This document shows positions 10,109-20,907 of a stretch of DNA of 64,000 bases, in pieces (the stretch's first letter is position 1; each line of letters starts with the position of its first letter). Origin of the DNA: Laburnicola sp. R22_1 (Eukaryota; Ascomycota; Dothideomycetes; Pleosporales; Didymosphaeriaceae); NCBI GenBank assembly GCA_014281115.1, contig JACONQ010000013.1, forward strand, positions 496,001 to 560,000, written 5' to 3'. The notes under the pieces were generated by a model that worked only from the letters and a program-made list of their open reading frames with translations, searched no databases and was not told where the DNA came from. The translations under genes were made by a program, and so were the position numbers.

Positions 10109-12122
10109 GGTGATGCATCGAAGAAGTCTCGAGCGGGATGGTGGCACGACAGAGAGTCTCGGTGGCCGACGATGACCCAACTACGCCAAGTGAATTTTGG
10201 TGATGGCGTGGGGCAGGTGCGAGTGGGTGAACCTCCTTCCGAGGCGGTTTAACCTAGAACAGGCAGGCGGCGGCACGGGTCATGCAGATCTGCCTTGTCC
10301 AGCGGGCACCGCATTTGTTGTTTGCGCCGAAGAGAATTCCTGTCCGTCCTGCCAAAGTGTACGGAGGCACTCCCGAGGTCCACGGGTTCACGGCTTGTTC
10401 GTATAGCTTCGCGATCATGTGATGCACGTGATGCATGTGGTGAAGATTGCACTTTGTTTCCTGTGCTGCAACCATCGCCAACATGTGTGGCTCGAGCTGT
10501 GAGCGGCATGCAATCCTCCAGCGCCATCTGCATTGAAGAATTGCATCTGCACTGATGGCCAATTGTCCGCCTCGGTTCGAGTATGGATAATGACTCAAGT
10601 CGATGGGAGTCAAATGGAGTGCATCATCAGATCATATTCGCCTGATCCGAAGTCGATGCATGGCAGATATAATAAAGTTCAGAGAGTGCCTCCCAGCATG
10701 CTTTCCTAGGATGGCCCTTGGCTGCCCACTTGCTCCAGGTTCCAGCCCCAAACTTCACCGAACAGCGAACAGCGCATCAATCTGCTAATCCACAACAGCC
10801 ATCACCGACCTCCATGCAGAGCCCAACTCCCGATACTACGGTACCTTTCGCTCTGACAGACAAGGTTCTCGCTCAAGGTTCACAGTCCGCCCTCGACAAT
10901 TCGCGCATACGCGAATCTATCACCTCCCTTGTAAATATTCCGACGACAAGGAAACTCCAAGGGTCGCGCTCCTGAGTCCTTGCCATCACGGCACGTGCAG
11001 CAGAGCCAGGGGCAGTCATCCATGGCCACCTGTTCATACACAGTCATGTCGACCTGTGATAGTAGCACACATATAACCCCCTCGACTCCTTCCACATGGA
11101 CTGCACTGCACGACAATGAGTCAATGCCTCTGCAGCAGGCCCTTCTTGAAGTAGAAGGTCGCTCGATCCAGTGCTTCGCCCTGTCGTCTCAATGGGTGTA
11201 TCAGCGCGCACAGCATCGGTGAGCCTACTTCTAATAATTTCTTTTCCGCGGCCCCGGCGGATGTACCGCCTGCGCCATGCTGTCAAATACTTGTGCTCGC
11301 CGCAGCGGGGAAGCGGAACTCACGGGTACCAAGAGCATGTTGTACGGCGCCTGTTACACAAACTGGGGGTAAAGTTTAGATCGCCGTCGAGTAGAAGCTC
11401 AGGCGAGGACAGGTGACACTTTGTTGCTGCCGCTGGGCCGTACATCGGTGAGGCTTATGCTCTAAGAGTTCAGCCTACGTTGCGCAAGAAGAGCATGGAG
11501 CCCAGAGAGCGAAAAGGTCCTCGTCTTCGGTAGCGATGACGCATCTGGGAGCGATCCTTTTGCCCCACCAACAGAATACTGCCAATGTCGACATGTTTCC
11601 TAGAGTGAATGTTAGCTTACGTTGGGTACACAGCTGCTTTGTTGGTCGGAGGCGTACAGCACCCCACCCCACATTCAGAATCAACATTTCGAACGGGGCC
11701 GCTCCGGCTCGCTCGGGCGGGACGATGAATGTTCTACAGCATTCTCTGTCGCGAAACTCAAGAAATGAAGACCCATCCGACAAGGGACGATCGCCAGGGC
11801 AGAAATCACGAAGTTTCGTGAACGTTTGGGCGCCGCGTGATCGACGAGCCGCAAAGGGAAGCCACGACTCGTGTATCTCTGGCACGGCCCGTCACGCCCA
11901 AGACCCTTCGCTGCGAACGCCATTCATGTAAAGGCGAACACATACGCTGGCCATGACTCGATTCTACGTATACTAACGTCGGAGAGGTGGATCTCCATGT
12001 GTGACAGGTTGATGAATCTGGCGAAAGTATTGGGCAGCGATCATCAGGCGGTCTGATGCCGAGAGTAAACTATTGTCCGCGGATGCGGCAGTGATGCGAT
12101 GTAGTGACACGTTGGTTTGCAT
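10109..12122. other. Intergenic between the EamA transporter gene and the pogo element
   Basis: About 2 kb without a recognisable gene. A Thr/Ser/Pro/Gln-rich open stretch at about 10815-10975 (+) has no domain and is followed by a stop. I see no inverted repeats or RNA genes. Confidence 0.45.
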
Positions 12123-12124
12123 TA

Positions 12125-12218
12125 AGCTAGCGTATACAGATACGAGTCACATAGGGTTTCGAGTCACCCCACCAAAACGCGACACCTGCACAAAACACGC
12201 GGTTTCTCTCTACAACGC
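12125..12218 (+). repeat. Left terminal inverted repeat of the pogo element
   Basis: The 94 bp match the reverse complement of 13822-13915 with three mismatches, all within the last about 20 inner bases. It begins immediately after a TA dinucleotide. Confidence 0.95.
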
Positions 12219-12220
12219 CT

Positions 12221-13813
12221 TTATAATTGCCATTGAGTACACATAGATTCAAGCGTTGCAGCTGCTATAACTACTGCAGCCCTTTCTGAAGCGCTTGCTA
12301 CAGTAGATCTACGTTGCTGAGCTGCTAAAGCCTCAGCTGCGCGCATAGCCTCTCTAATAGTCTCTACTTCTGCAAAGCGTTGATTTGGGTCTATCTGAAT
12401 GCGCTTTCGACGACGCTGAGAGCTAGCAGTTTGTAGATGATGCTCAAGGCGTCTTTTCTCTGATTCAAGTCCTGCAGCTCTAGCATTTGCAGCTGCTAGC
12501 GCCTTACCTGCTTTCTGTAGGAGTAGCCGGGTCCTACGACCTAGATTCTCGACGCTCTGGACGTCGCGCTGCGCTATATAGAGATCGCGAGGGCCTTGAG
12601 GGGTCGAGAGGAAGCTCTGAGGCTGCTGCTGAGGCTGCTGCTGATGCGTAGGCGTAGTAGGCCTCTGGGAGACTTGCGACGAGCTGAGCACGTGATTGAT
12701 GTTGAATGGGCAGATACCAGCAGCCTGCCAGCCAGCTCGAATCACACGCTCTGTGAAGCCTTCCTCCCTAGCTTGATAGTAGCAGGCAATAAAGCGCTCC
12801 TTCTTAACAGGTGTGGCGTCGTCGAGCGATGCGAGCTCCTGGATCTGGCGTCGGTAACTAGACTTGATTACAGAGAATGGAGCAAGATCTAGAGGCTGTA
12901 GGACGTGCGACGAATGCGCAAGTAGATAGAGAAGCTCAATTCGATGCTGTTTGCAAAGCCATAGGAAGTCTATGTCAATATGGCTGCCGTGACCGTCGAG
13001 GATAAGGAGGCGGTACTGGCCATCACCTACAGCCGTCTCGGGGATAAAAATGCGCTGTAACCACTCAACACCTATCGCGTTTGACGTCCATCCATTCTCT
13101 GAGGTTGTATACAGCCAGCTGGGTACGTAGGACGATGGGAACCAGGTAGTTTGTAGGCTCTGGCCTTTGAAGATGACCGCGCAGCGTAGTTTCCGCCCTG
13201 TTGCTGATACGCACTCAATTATAGAGACCCACTCGCGATTCTCTGGTGATCGAATATAAGCCTTTTTCTTTCGACTACTAGAGAGTACTCTGGTGTTTGT
13301 ACATACTCCTAGAGCGACGCCAGTCTCATCCATATTGTATGTATTCTCCGCCTGTATATTGAACCGCTGTCGAGTCTGCTCGTAGCGCTCTAGGAACGCG
13401 CGTAACTGCTCTGGAGTCGCTGCATTAGCTCTCTGAGCCTCGAGTTTTCTACCAATGACTGAGGCGACGCGTGGCTGTCGCTTGATAAAGTGGGATAGCC
13501 AGAGCTTGCCAATAGGCTGATTATCGCCGTTCATACGTAGGATTCGATTGGCCATTTCTCGAGCGCGAGCGTGTGAGGGAGGGCAGGCGCGTGCGTCTTC
13601 TTCGAGGATCCAGTCTACTAGGAAGTCCTCCTGTAGAGGAGTCAATCGCTGTTGGTGTTGATGGCTGGTACGGCTATCGGTTGCGCCTCGTATACGTGCA
13701 GAGAGAGTAGGTGCAGGAATGCCATACGCCTTAGCTGCAGCCCGCTGGCTATTATAAATGCCTGCATTGTAATCAGCAATAGCTGATTGTATAGCTATCT
13801 CACGGGCGTCCAT
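12221..13813 (-). CDS. pogo-type transposase (DDD), intact
   Basis: A 530-residue ORF with no intron or disruption. Residues 1-45 form a psq/CENP-B-like helix-turn-helix ('NSQRAAAKAYGIPAPTLSAR'). Residues 57-125 form the second DNA-binding half (Tc5/CENP-B type). The catalytic core has Asp162 in 'NMDETGV', Asp273 in 'LILDGHGSH' and Asp309 in 'VLQPLDLAPF', so the triad is DDD as in pogo. A Gln-rich spacer (about 395-410) precedes a basic coiled-coil C-terminus. The enzyme would bind the terminal repeats in the nucleus and catalyse cut-and-paste transposition into TA sites. All three acidic residues are present. One oddity is Leu in 'YLLAHSSH', where relatives usually have Pro (from memory). 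Confidence 0.95.
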   Translation of the reverse strand: MDAREIAIQSAIADYNAGIYNSQRAAAKAYGIPAPTLSARIRGATDSRTSHQHQQRLTPLQEDFLVDWILEEDARACPPSHARAREMANRILRMNGDNQPIGKLWLSHFIKRQPRVASVIGRKLEAQRANAATPEQLRAFLERYEQTRQRFNIQAENTYNMDETGVALGVCTNTRVLSSSRKKKAYIRSPENREWVSIIECVSATGRKLRCAVIFKGQSLQTTWFPSSYVPSWLYTTSENGWTSNAIGVEWLQRIFIPETAVGDGQYRLLILDGHGSHIDIDFLWLCKQHRIELLYLLAHSSHVLQPLDLAPFSVIKSSYRRQIQELASLDDATPVKKERFIACYYQAREEGFTERVIRAGWQAAGICPFNINHVLSSSQVSQRPTTPTHQQQPQQQPQSFLSTPQGPRDLYIAQRDVQSVENLGRRTRLLLQKAGKALAAANARAAGLESEKRRLEHHLQTASSQRRRKRIQIDPNQRFAEVETIREAMRAAEALAAQQRRSTVASASERAAVVIAAATLESMCTQWQL

Positions 13814-13821
13814 ATTGATGA

Positions 13822-13915
13822 GCGTTGTGGAGAGATATCGCGTGTTTTGTGCAGGTGTCGCGTTTTGGTGGGGTGACTCGAAACCCTATGTGACTCGTAT
13901 CTGTATACGCTAGCT
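13822..13915 (-). repeat. Right terminal inverted repeat of the pogo element
   Basis: This is the reverse complement of the left repeat. It is followed by TA (13916-13917). The start codon of the transposase lies 9 bp inside it. Confidence 0.95.
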
Positions 13916-13917
13916 TA

Positions 13918-15769
13918 TGGTGACACCGTGTTTGTGGTTGTTGGAAGGTAGGAAAATGACGAGGACAAGACTTCGAAACATCGATGCGCATGATCGGTAG
14001 ACGGGCCACGAGTCATGGCGACATACTCGCCCATGATCCATCCCACACACTCCAAATCCAGGTCGACGAAAGTAGGACAGGAAGGAGAAAGGAAGGTGTA
14101 GCTAACGGCTAGGCGCGGTGCATGCGGTGACTATCGAAATTGAATGCTGTACAAGGCTGAATGTCAGTTTTTGACCCCGCCTTTCTTCCCCGCACCTCAC
14201 GCCCCGAAAAAAATGACAGAAGGAAGCGTCATGTTGTGTCTCGGCGCAGCTGCTGTTTACCTTTGGCGGGATGCTTCTCCGCTGTCGTTTAGGAACCTTG
14301 ATTGTCGTAGCGACCCGTGGAGTTTTCGTCTGAACTCTGTATACGAGAAGTCGTGCAACCAGCAACATGCCCAGTCAATCCATTGCGTTTGCTGCTAGGT
14401 CATACCCACTTCAACCTGACAGACTGGTAGCACAGCCTTAGCCGCATGTTGTGTTCGAGCTGAACAAAAAAACCCTTCCATAAATGTCACCTCTGGTTGC
14501 GCTGAGCATAAACAGGAAGGACCCACGGAGAGGTGAAACGTTAAAGGTCCAACTGACGTAGTCGGGCGTGTAAAATTTGAATTCTGCCAATCCAAATTAG
14601 GATGCACGGACAGCTCACGATGAGAGCACCCCACTATCCAATATCTTGATTTTGTCTGTGTCCACCTTCTAATTTGCTGTAGCGGTTGTGCAGGAGAGGA
14701 GAAAGTTTTGCACTTGTGTGCCACCGGGATTCTAGTGATTTGCTGTAGCGGTTGTGTCGAGGCATGGGTGAAGCTACCGGAAAAGATCAAATAACAAATT
14801 TACATAGTCGAATCCTGGTCTCGTTCTAGCAAGAGGCCAAACAAAGCTGCCGCCTGCAGGTTATATCTCCAGAAGCTCAAGCAAGGTATTGCATGGACGA
14901 ATGCTAGCTTCACCCTTCCTTGGCTAAGCTATCGGACTTGTCAGTGACCGGCGAGATGATAGGAGTGTGGCCCAACCGTTAGAGATATTGGTACGATTTG
15001 ATTGACAGTGCTAGAGTCAACCCGACACTCTGGCTTGAAGACACGTTCTCTGAGACTTGGCAATATGCACAATGCGACGAACGTGTCCTAGGTCAGGGTC
15101 TACGTGGGTGAAGGACGGGGATGTCAAGTCTGAGATCACCAAGCGTGGGGTGTTTCTGCTGGCCGGCAACGTGCGTCAATTTGTTGCAAAAACTATCGGG
15201 TAGAGCGGGCCAATGCCCAGTGCAGGGGACACCAGGCGGTCATTCATGGTAGGCAAGGTATCATAATGCTGGGCATTCTACATGTTAGCAAATGTTAATA
15301 TAGCGCGGGGCAGCGGACTGACAGAGCATCATTCGTGGGCGCATGACCTGATAGCCGGCAATCGTTTCTAATCTACCGGAGCGAGCTGACGTAGAGGAAA
15401 GCTCGCTAGAGCGATTTCTGCGCTATTGGATTGAGCAGCATATGCGAGCGGCCTATAACCACCGGCGGATGGATTGAAGATGCTGTGTCATTACCGGTAA
15501 CGACGCGGGTCGCACGTACAGATGTTGAAAGCCGAGAAATAGATAAAATAAAAAGAAATTGTCGGGATCATCTGGAATGACGCGTGTGCGTTGAGTAATT
15601 TAGCGGCGTGAAACATTACGCATGAAGAGACTGGAAGAGGAGAATTCCGCGATGCGCCACAAGCGACAAGACTAACGATGTTGCAAATGGTGAAGGCGGA
15701 CGCAGTAGATGACCAAGAAAAGTTCATTGCCACAGCCACTCTGATAATCCACTACCCCCATGTTCCTTC
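13918..15769. other. Intergenic between the pogo element and the PNGase A-like gene
   Basis: No supported gene over about 1.85 kb. It contains a perfect 19-bp direct repeat (14672-14690 and 14738-14756). Most of the rest is unremarkable unique-looking sequence. Confidence 0.5.
14672..14756 (+). repeat. Two copies of a 19-bp direct repeat, 66 bp apart
   Basis: ATTTGCTGTAGCGGTTGTG occurs at 14672-14690 and again at 14738-14756. Both are preceded by a GTG-CCACC-like block, so the ancestral tandem unit may be about 66 bp. Function unknown. Confidence 0.8.
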
Positions 15770-17764
15770 CTACTTTTCTTGCAGGGGGCCTCGTCCGAGC
15801 GTTGCTTTAATTCCAACCTGCGCGTATAGCTGCTTGGCTGCCTGATTCGGAGTGACCGGATTATTCTGGGTAACGTAGCTATCGCTCCCGACACTTTCAG
15901 AATCATATACGACAGTGTCATTCGCCGCTACGATGTGACGGTGATACAGAGTGGCTCCGCTAACGGCAGGACTAGTAAGACCAGACAGCGTGTAGAATTG
16001 TTCAGTGGTTCCAGAACCGAATGACTTCTTCAGGGCAGGTGCACCGAGATAGTGCGCAGTTCCATTTTGCCGGTTATGGACTTGTGCACCCACAAACGAA
16101 AATGAAGGACCAGGAATCTGTGTGTAATCGAAAGTATCCGCTGTTGATGCAAAGGCGAGATGGCCTATTTTCTGCTCGTCCTTGGCCCGATCCATTGATG
16201 CGTCGATAGTGAAGTTGCCGCCTGATAGAACATTGTAGGAAGACAAAACCCACAGTGGATAGTCGAAACGTCTAGAGTAACCACTAGAAGAAGCTTCTTT
16301 GCCCGTCGTGATTTGGGATGTGATTTGGTCGTTGCCGCCGTTCGACGGCTTGCCCTTGATCGAGAAGTTAAGATCCTGAGCCCAAGTAGCGTCTCGTGAG
16401 CCCTCGGAGGTCGTGATCGTAGAGCTGATCGAAAGAGACCTGGCAACCTTCACGGAGTAGTCCAAAGCTTGGATTGTTCCATTGGCGTTTCTGTTGACTG
16501 TCGAAGACAATCCCAGAACAGCTTCGGGGGCTGCAATTGCGGGAGCGGTGCCTTCCGTGACACTACCATCCAAGTCCAACCATATGAAGATCTTACCTGT
16601 GACTATCCAGTTCGACCCTACCGTCTCGGTCAGATGGCCGTTCCCGTTCCCATCATCATCAATTCCCGCGACCCGTATTTCAAAGCTGTGCTCTTTGCCG
16701 TCACAAAGTATTGGCAAAAATGCCGAGACATCAATCTCATCTTCTTGAAGATCGAAAGCATCGATTCCGACCACCGGCCGCCAGAAACCTGGAACCACCC
16801 CGCCAGTGAAGATTACTGGGAATGGCCATGCAACACCGGCTAGCGTACCATCGATGAACAGTTGGAGCTCCCTGAAGGCTGAATAACCGTACAGTGACAT
16901 CTCATTACCGAAGACTTTGGTATCAGATGAGAGGACGTTCGCCCACCAAAACTCCTCCGTGGCCTGGCCCGCTGCTGCGATACTCACAACGGCCTTTTTG
17001 ATATTCTGAGGCAAGGTAAGAGTGTTGATAGCTTTGGACTCGGGAACTACAAAGCCGCTGGGCTTATCTGAAGCTGATTGGCGTGCAGAGACTGGAATGA
17101 TAACGTCCGCTGCCTGGATCGTGTCTTGTGCTGTGAAGAAGGTAGCTGTCAAGGTCGTGTTCCATTTCCCAGTATAAGTATCATCCACCAGATTACCCAA
17201 GTCGAAGATAATCTTTTGTGACTCTTTGAAGAGTGACAAGTAGCTGCTCACATCCTTGACATAGGTCCAGACGATTCCAGATTGAGTGGGTTCTGCGGTC
17301 GATGTTCTGAAGATTTCGGTGTCGTTGAAAAACATAAGGCCAAGGCGATCGTACTGCCTCCCTGCAGAAGTGACAGTGAAATTGATTGTGACGCGGTTGA
17401 AGTCACATTCGGGTGGGTGGTAGGCCCCGACGAATGGAATGCCATATGAGAAGGCGAATTCATGAACCAATAATGTCTCTTGGCAACCCTGCTTCGGACT
17501 CAAGACGGGCGGTGACACTTGGAGGCAATCTAACAAGGGCGCAGTTTCATTCGGGGAACGGCCAGTCAACGCAGAGCCGACATGGCGCAAGTTAGACTGC
17601 TGCGAGGCCAGAGAGGCCAGGATTGGTTGTGAAAGGGTCATTAGTATTAAGAAGAAAGATATGAAGGGCAGTGCCGCTCGATGTTGACATGCCCGTTTTC
17701 CTTTCCATCCCAGCAGCCGCAGCTCGCCAACGCCCTGCAACGCCGGGGCCCCAATGATGCCCAT
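15770..17764 (-). CDS. Peptide-N4-(N-acetyl-beta-glucosaminyl)asparagine amidase A-like protein
   Basis: An intronless ORF of 664 residues from the first in-frame ATG (17764); the frame is open further upstream but without ATG. A hydrophobic segment at residues about 31-51 is a signal peptide or type II anchor. The family signature of fungal/plant PNGase A (PF12222 type) is clear: 'GCQETLLVHEFAFSYG', 'TINFTVTSAGRQYDRLGL', 'DTEIFRTSTAEPT', then 'YLSLFKESQKIIFDLGN' and later 'GVVPGFWRPVVGIDAFD'. Family enzymes remove N-glycans from glycopeptides, cleaving the Asn-GlcNAc bond, and act in the secretory or extracellular space. Many fungal homologues have not been shown to be active. Length is normal for the family. 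The protein carries several N-glycosylation sequons itself. Confidence 0.9.
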   Translation of the reverse strand: MGIIGAPALQGVGELRLLGWKGKRACQHRAALPFISFFLILMTLSQPILASLASQQSNLRHVGSALTGRSPNETAPLLDCLQVSPPVLSPKQGCQETLLVHEFAFSYGIPFVGAYHPPECDFNRVTINFTVTSAGRQYDRLGLMFFNDTEIFRTSTAEPTQSGIVWTYVKDVSSYLSLFKESQKIIFDLGNLVDDTYTGKWNTTLTATFFTAQDTIQAADVIIPVSARQSASDKPSGFVVPESKAINTLTLPQNIKKAVVSIAAAGQATEEFWWANVLSSDTKVFGNEMSLYGYSAFRELQLFIDGTLAGVAWPFPVIFTGGVVPGFWRPVVGIDAFDLQEDEIDVSAFLPILCDGKEHSFEIRVAGIDDDGNGNGHLTETVGSNWIVTGKIFIWLDLDGSVTEGTAPAIAAPEAVLGLSSTVNRNANGTIQALDYSVKVARSLSISSTITTSEGSRDATWAQDLNFSIKGKPSNGGNDQITSQITTGKEASSSGYSRRFDYPLWVLSSYNVLSGGNFTIDASMDRAKDEQKIGHLAFASTADTFDYTQIPGPSFSFVGAQVHNRQNGTAHYLGAPALKKSFGSGTTEQFYTLSGLTSPAVSGATLYHRHIVAANDTVVYDSESVGSDSYVTQNNPVTPNQAAKQLYAQVGIKATLGRGPLQEK

Positions 17765-18026
17765 TTTGTTTCGAATACACGCACACTGAGCCTTGACCGC
17801 TCTTCCCAAGTAGAAACCGTTGGCCTGGGCACACTCCGTTGACGCCGTGCTGAGGTATCACTGTAATGGAAGCCAGAGTACACGTTCCGTTTGACGCCGC
17901 GCGAAATATGAGGGGAGCAAAAATGGGATAACTGGCATTGCATGAGTGTCAGGATCGGGCGCGGAACTGGGGTTGCTACAAACCTCGCTAAGATGTCGAC
18001 GTAATGAGAAGGAAGGCGCGATGCGG

Positions 18027-18305
18027 TCAGCTCCTTCCGCGGTGGTTGTCCCAGAAGCGTTTCGTTGCGCTCTTGATGAGGTCGGAATCGCCGAATCGCG
18101 AGCGGTAGTAGTTGACGAGGGCGAATTCGTCGGGCGCCAGGACGTACGAGCTGGGCCGGGCTTTGATTTTGGCGTGCACTTCAGCCAGCTTCCTCTCGAG
18201 ATGTTGAGCGAGCCGTTGGTCGACCCCGGCGGGGGAGTTCTGCGCCAGATGAACAGCCTGTCCCAGAGTCAGGCTCCCCATGCCCGTTATATACTCGGCA
18301 CCCAT
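18027..18305 (-). CDS. Small conserved fungal protein, 92 residues, unknown function
   Basis: The ORF starts at ATG 18305 ('MGAEYITGMGSLTLG'). An upstream extension of eight codons has only a TTG. The C-terminal half is distinctive: 'LEARKL'-like amphipathic helix, then 'ARPSSYVLAPDEFALVNYYR' and 'SATKRFWDNHRG'. I recognise this texture from short hypothetical proteins in many Pezizomycotina, in which the Phe-Ala-Leu-x-Asn-Tyr-Tyr-Arg and RFW motifs recur, but no function is known to me. There is no signal peptide or membrane segment. It faces the PNGase A-like gene in the same direction, 262 bp upstream. A TATA-like AT-rich stretch (about 18465-18480, TATATAAATATACG) lies about 160 bp upstream of the start. 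Confidence 0.68.
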   Translation of the reverse strand: MGAEYITGMGSLTLGQAVHLAQNSPAGVDQRLAQHLERKLAEVHAKIKARPSSYVLAPDEFALVNYYRSRFGDSDLIKSATKRFWDNHRGRS

Positions 18306-20088
18306 GATGATGGTGGACGATAGTGGCAACGGAATAAAGCGGATGTGGGGTGGATGGACGAGAAGGGAAGGAGCAAGCAGATAGTGGACAACCAGAAGAG
18401 CGCAACGGAAAGAGCGGGCACTTAGAGCAAAGAGGCTGGAACATGGCGACTGCAGAGGCTCAAAGTATATAAATATACGTACAGTAGTAACGCACGTGGA
18501 GAGTAGAGCCCAAGTCAGGTCAAGCTGCTTAGTTTGAAGCTGTAACCCGCTGGCGACGGATGTGGTCCGTTTCGGGAGCTGTCAACGCCTACGCAAGCCT
18601 ACCCGCGCAGCGAACGCATGCGCCAGCAGCCCTGGTCTGCAAGGAAGCCGTAGTGGCTGACCCGCAGGGGAGCAAAAGCCAGCGGAGCCTAGTGGGGTGG
18701 CACGACGCCGTTCCTGGTGGGAGACAGCGACGAGCACACAGGCCAATAAAGGGGCGACCGCGGGTTCCTTAGGCCAGTTTTATGCCTATGATTTCAATAA
18801 CAAGGTTCCTCGCGCTCCCGAGCTTCTCGATTCGTAAAGCCTGAGTTGCGACTGGTGCCGAAACAGGGCCAAAACTTTATTCAACCTTCGCAGCGTGTGC
18901 CGTAGAGCAGCCGACCCGCGCAGGAGAGACGCACGGCGACTGCGTGGGACGCGGGCAGACACGAGGCCAGGATCGGCAGTGGAGACGAACAAGACACGAC
19001 GCCGGTTATGGACGCATCCTGTCGTGGTCGAAATAGGCTAATGAGGCGTTGTGAACGGCTGCAGGCTGCTCGTGCCTCTAGGCTCTGCGGTCCCATTACT
19101 CGCGCGCTCCCCTGTCCCGAGGGTGGCAGTGTCCCGAGGGTGGCGGATCGACCGACCAACGGCTGGAAGCATGAGACATCAAGCACATGTCGCACGCCGC
19201 ACGGGGGGCTCGGGCGATGCAGGAGAGACTCATCTCAGAGTAATAGCAAGGCCAACTGCCCCGCAGTTTAGCATTTCAATGGGAAAAACTGCCCACGCGA
19301 TCAAGACAGCCTTGCCTCGGATGGGCAAGCATTCTGTAACGACGAGATGCCCCTTCGGCACTTTCTCAGGAGGATATCAGACAAGGACGACTCGTGTAGC
19401 CGAAGGTACATGGCAACATAGCAAGCAGTGCGCGCGTTTCGCAGTCGAGATGGATTCGCTCCTCTTGCCCTCGTGGCCACACGGCCGCAGCTCCAACGCA
19501 GCTCCATGGTCGAGTGCTCGCAGGGGTATCATGGTCTGGCGTGGCCGTCAACTTCATAACCCACGGCCGTCTCTCCCCACAGCGAGCATTCCAAACGTCA
19601 TTTCCGCGCCTCTCCACCGTCCTGGCGGGCAGACGCTCCTTCATGTATGCAACCTTGGCAAAATGAGGCGGAAGCACTAGCTTGTGGGAAGAGCAGCGAC
19701 TGCGGCTGCGGCTGCAGCTGCGGCGTGCGGCGGGCGGCGAATTGACGAAACGCCCTGGGCCGGTGCAGCCTTGCGATGGTATCGAGATCAGAGGTCCTTC
19801 TGGAAGCGCGGTAGAAGCATGCACGCAGCTGCACCTGGGCAGAGGCCTGCGGCGCCGTCGAGAGCTGGAGTGCAGCAACATGTTGCGTTCCTGGAACTTG
19901 GGCGCTCTTCCACGGGCCGAGCGCATTGGCGCATCGGCCGACTTCGGGCCGATGGGGACCCTAAGCCCCTGCTCCCAAAAGAGGGCAGCTTCGTCACGAC
20001 AGTCGCAAATTCGCAATCCTGAGTGACACGCCGCACCATCACCCTGACGCCAATCCGGCCTGCCTGCCTCCACGCTCTGCCGCCTTCG
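18306..20088. other. Intergenic, GC-rich
   Basis: Large open frames occur on both strands (one of 331 codons at 20361-19366, minus) but are products of high GC. They are Arg/Ser/Ala-rich, lack domains and overlap the DUF1279 exon antisense. Short GC-rich direct repeats (for example GAGGGTGGC around 19120-19145) occur. No supported gene. Confidence 0.5.
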
Positions 20089-20907
20089 ATGAACGCGCCG
20101 CCCGCATTTCGCATCTGGACCGAGCAACTCCTGCTTCGAGCGCCTCTGTCGCGCTCCTCCGCCGTCGCCCAGCAGCCGCACCTCCTCTGCCGCACCTTCA
20201 CCGCGCTGCAACCTGTGGCGAGGGCAAGAGCGCCGCGTGCAGCCCTCCAAAGAAATGCCCTTCTGCGCCTCCGCAGCGAGCGTGCCGCCCTCGCCCCGCG
20301 CCTCCGACTGCTCCGCTTCAAGAGCAGCAAGCCGAAGCAGACCCCAAACCCAACACCACACCTAGGCAGCCCTGAGCCCGCCCCGTCGCTCTCCCAGCGG
20401 CTGAAGAGACTCTCGAAAGAATACGGATGGCTAGCGGTGGGCGTCTACTTGGGACTATCAGCCCTGGACTTCCCCTTTTGCTTTCTGGCTGTGCGCATGC
20501 TGGGAACGGAGAGGGTGGGCCATTACGAACATGTCGTGGTAGAGGGCATCAAGAATGTGATACGGATACCGTTTCCCGGTCTTTTCAAGGGCTCTGCGGA
20601 TCTGGAAGGACCCATTGCTGAGGAGATTAGGGAAGCCGCTGCCCGACAAGAAGCCCTGGGACACGATGGGGTCCGGGCTGTGGGCCAGGATGGCACAGCT
20701 GAAGCATGTATGTCACTGTCAGTCTGGTACTTTCTCTGCTTGTGGAACTAATCCGTGGTAGCTCTGTGGACCCAACTCGCTCTGGCCTATGCGGTCCACA
20801 AGTCCTTCATTTTCTTTCGGATCCCGCTCACCGCTGCCGTCCTCCCAAAGGTCGCAAAGACATTAAGAGCTTGGGGCTGGAATGTTGGCAAGGCGAGGCC
20901 CAAGTAA
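20089..20907 (+). CDS. DUF1279 (FAM210/NAT2-like) mitochondrial membrane protein
   Basis: Exons are 20089-20707 and 20762-20907, giving 254 residues. The intron has donor GTATGT, branch CTAAT and acceptor GTAG. The N-terminal about 85 residues are Arg/Ala/Leu-rich with almost no acidic residues, a typical mitochondrial presequence. The DUF1279 domain follows: 'LSQRLKRLSKEYGWLAVGVY' and 'LSALDFPFCFLAVRMLG', then after the intron 'LWTQLALAYAVHKSFIFFRI' and 'LTAAVLPKVAKTLRAWGW'. Two membrane helices are predicted. Homologues include human FAM210 proteins and yeast NAT2, located in the inner mitochondrial membrane. The acetyltransferase name of the yeast protein is historical and not supported by any motif here. 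ATG 20089 was chosen because the upstream frame has no other ATG. Confidence 0.9.

Larger units (their letters stand above)
12125..13915 (-). mobile_element. Intact pogo-type (Tc1/mariner superfamily) DNA transposon
   Basis: A 1791-bp element is bounded by 94-bp terminal inverted repeats (12125-12218 and 13822-13915) that differ at only three internal positions. The termini are AGCTAGCGTATACAG. It is flanked by TA on both sides (12123-12124 and 13916-13917), the target-site duplication expected for this superfamily. One uninterrupted transposase ORF fills the interior, with its start codon 9 bp inside the right repeat and its stop 3 bp from the left repeat. Near-identical repeats and an open ORF indicate recent insertion and possible activity. 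RIP has not touched it, consistent with low copy number or recent arrival (inference). Confidence 0.96.

Noticed and set aside
12596..12892. Plus-strand ORF inside the pogo element
   Set aside because: Antisense shadow of the transposase's Gln-rich spacer.
19366..20361. 331-codon open frame on the minus strand
   Set aside because: It is antisense to the DUF1279 first exon. The product is Arg/Ser/Cys-rich without domains, and GC-rich DNA readily gives such frames.
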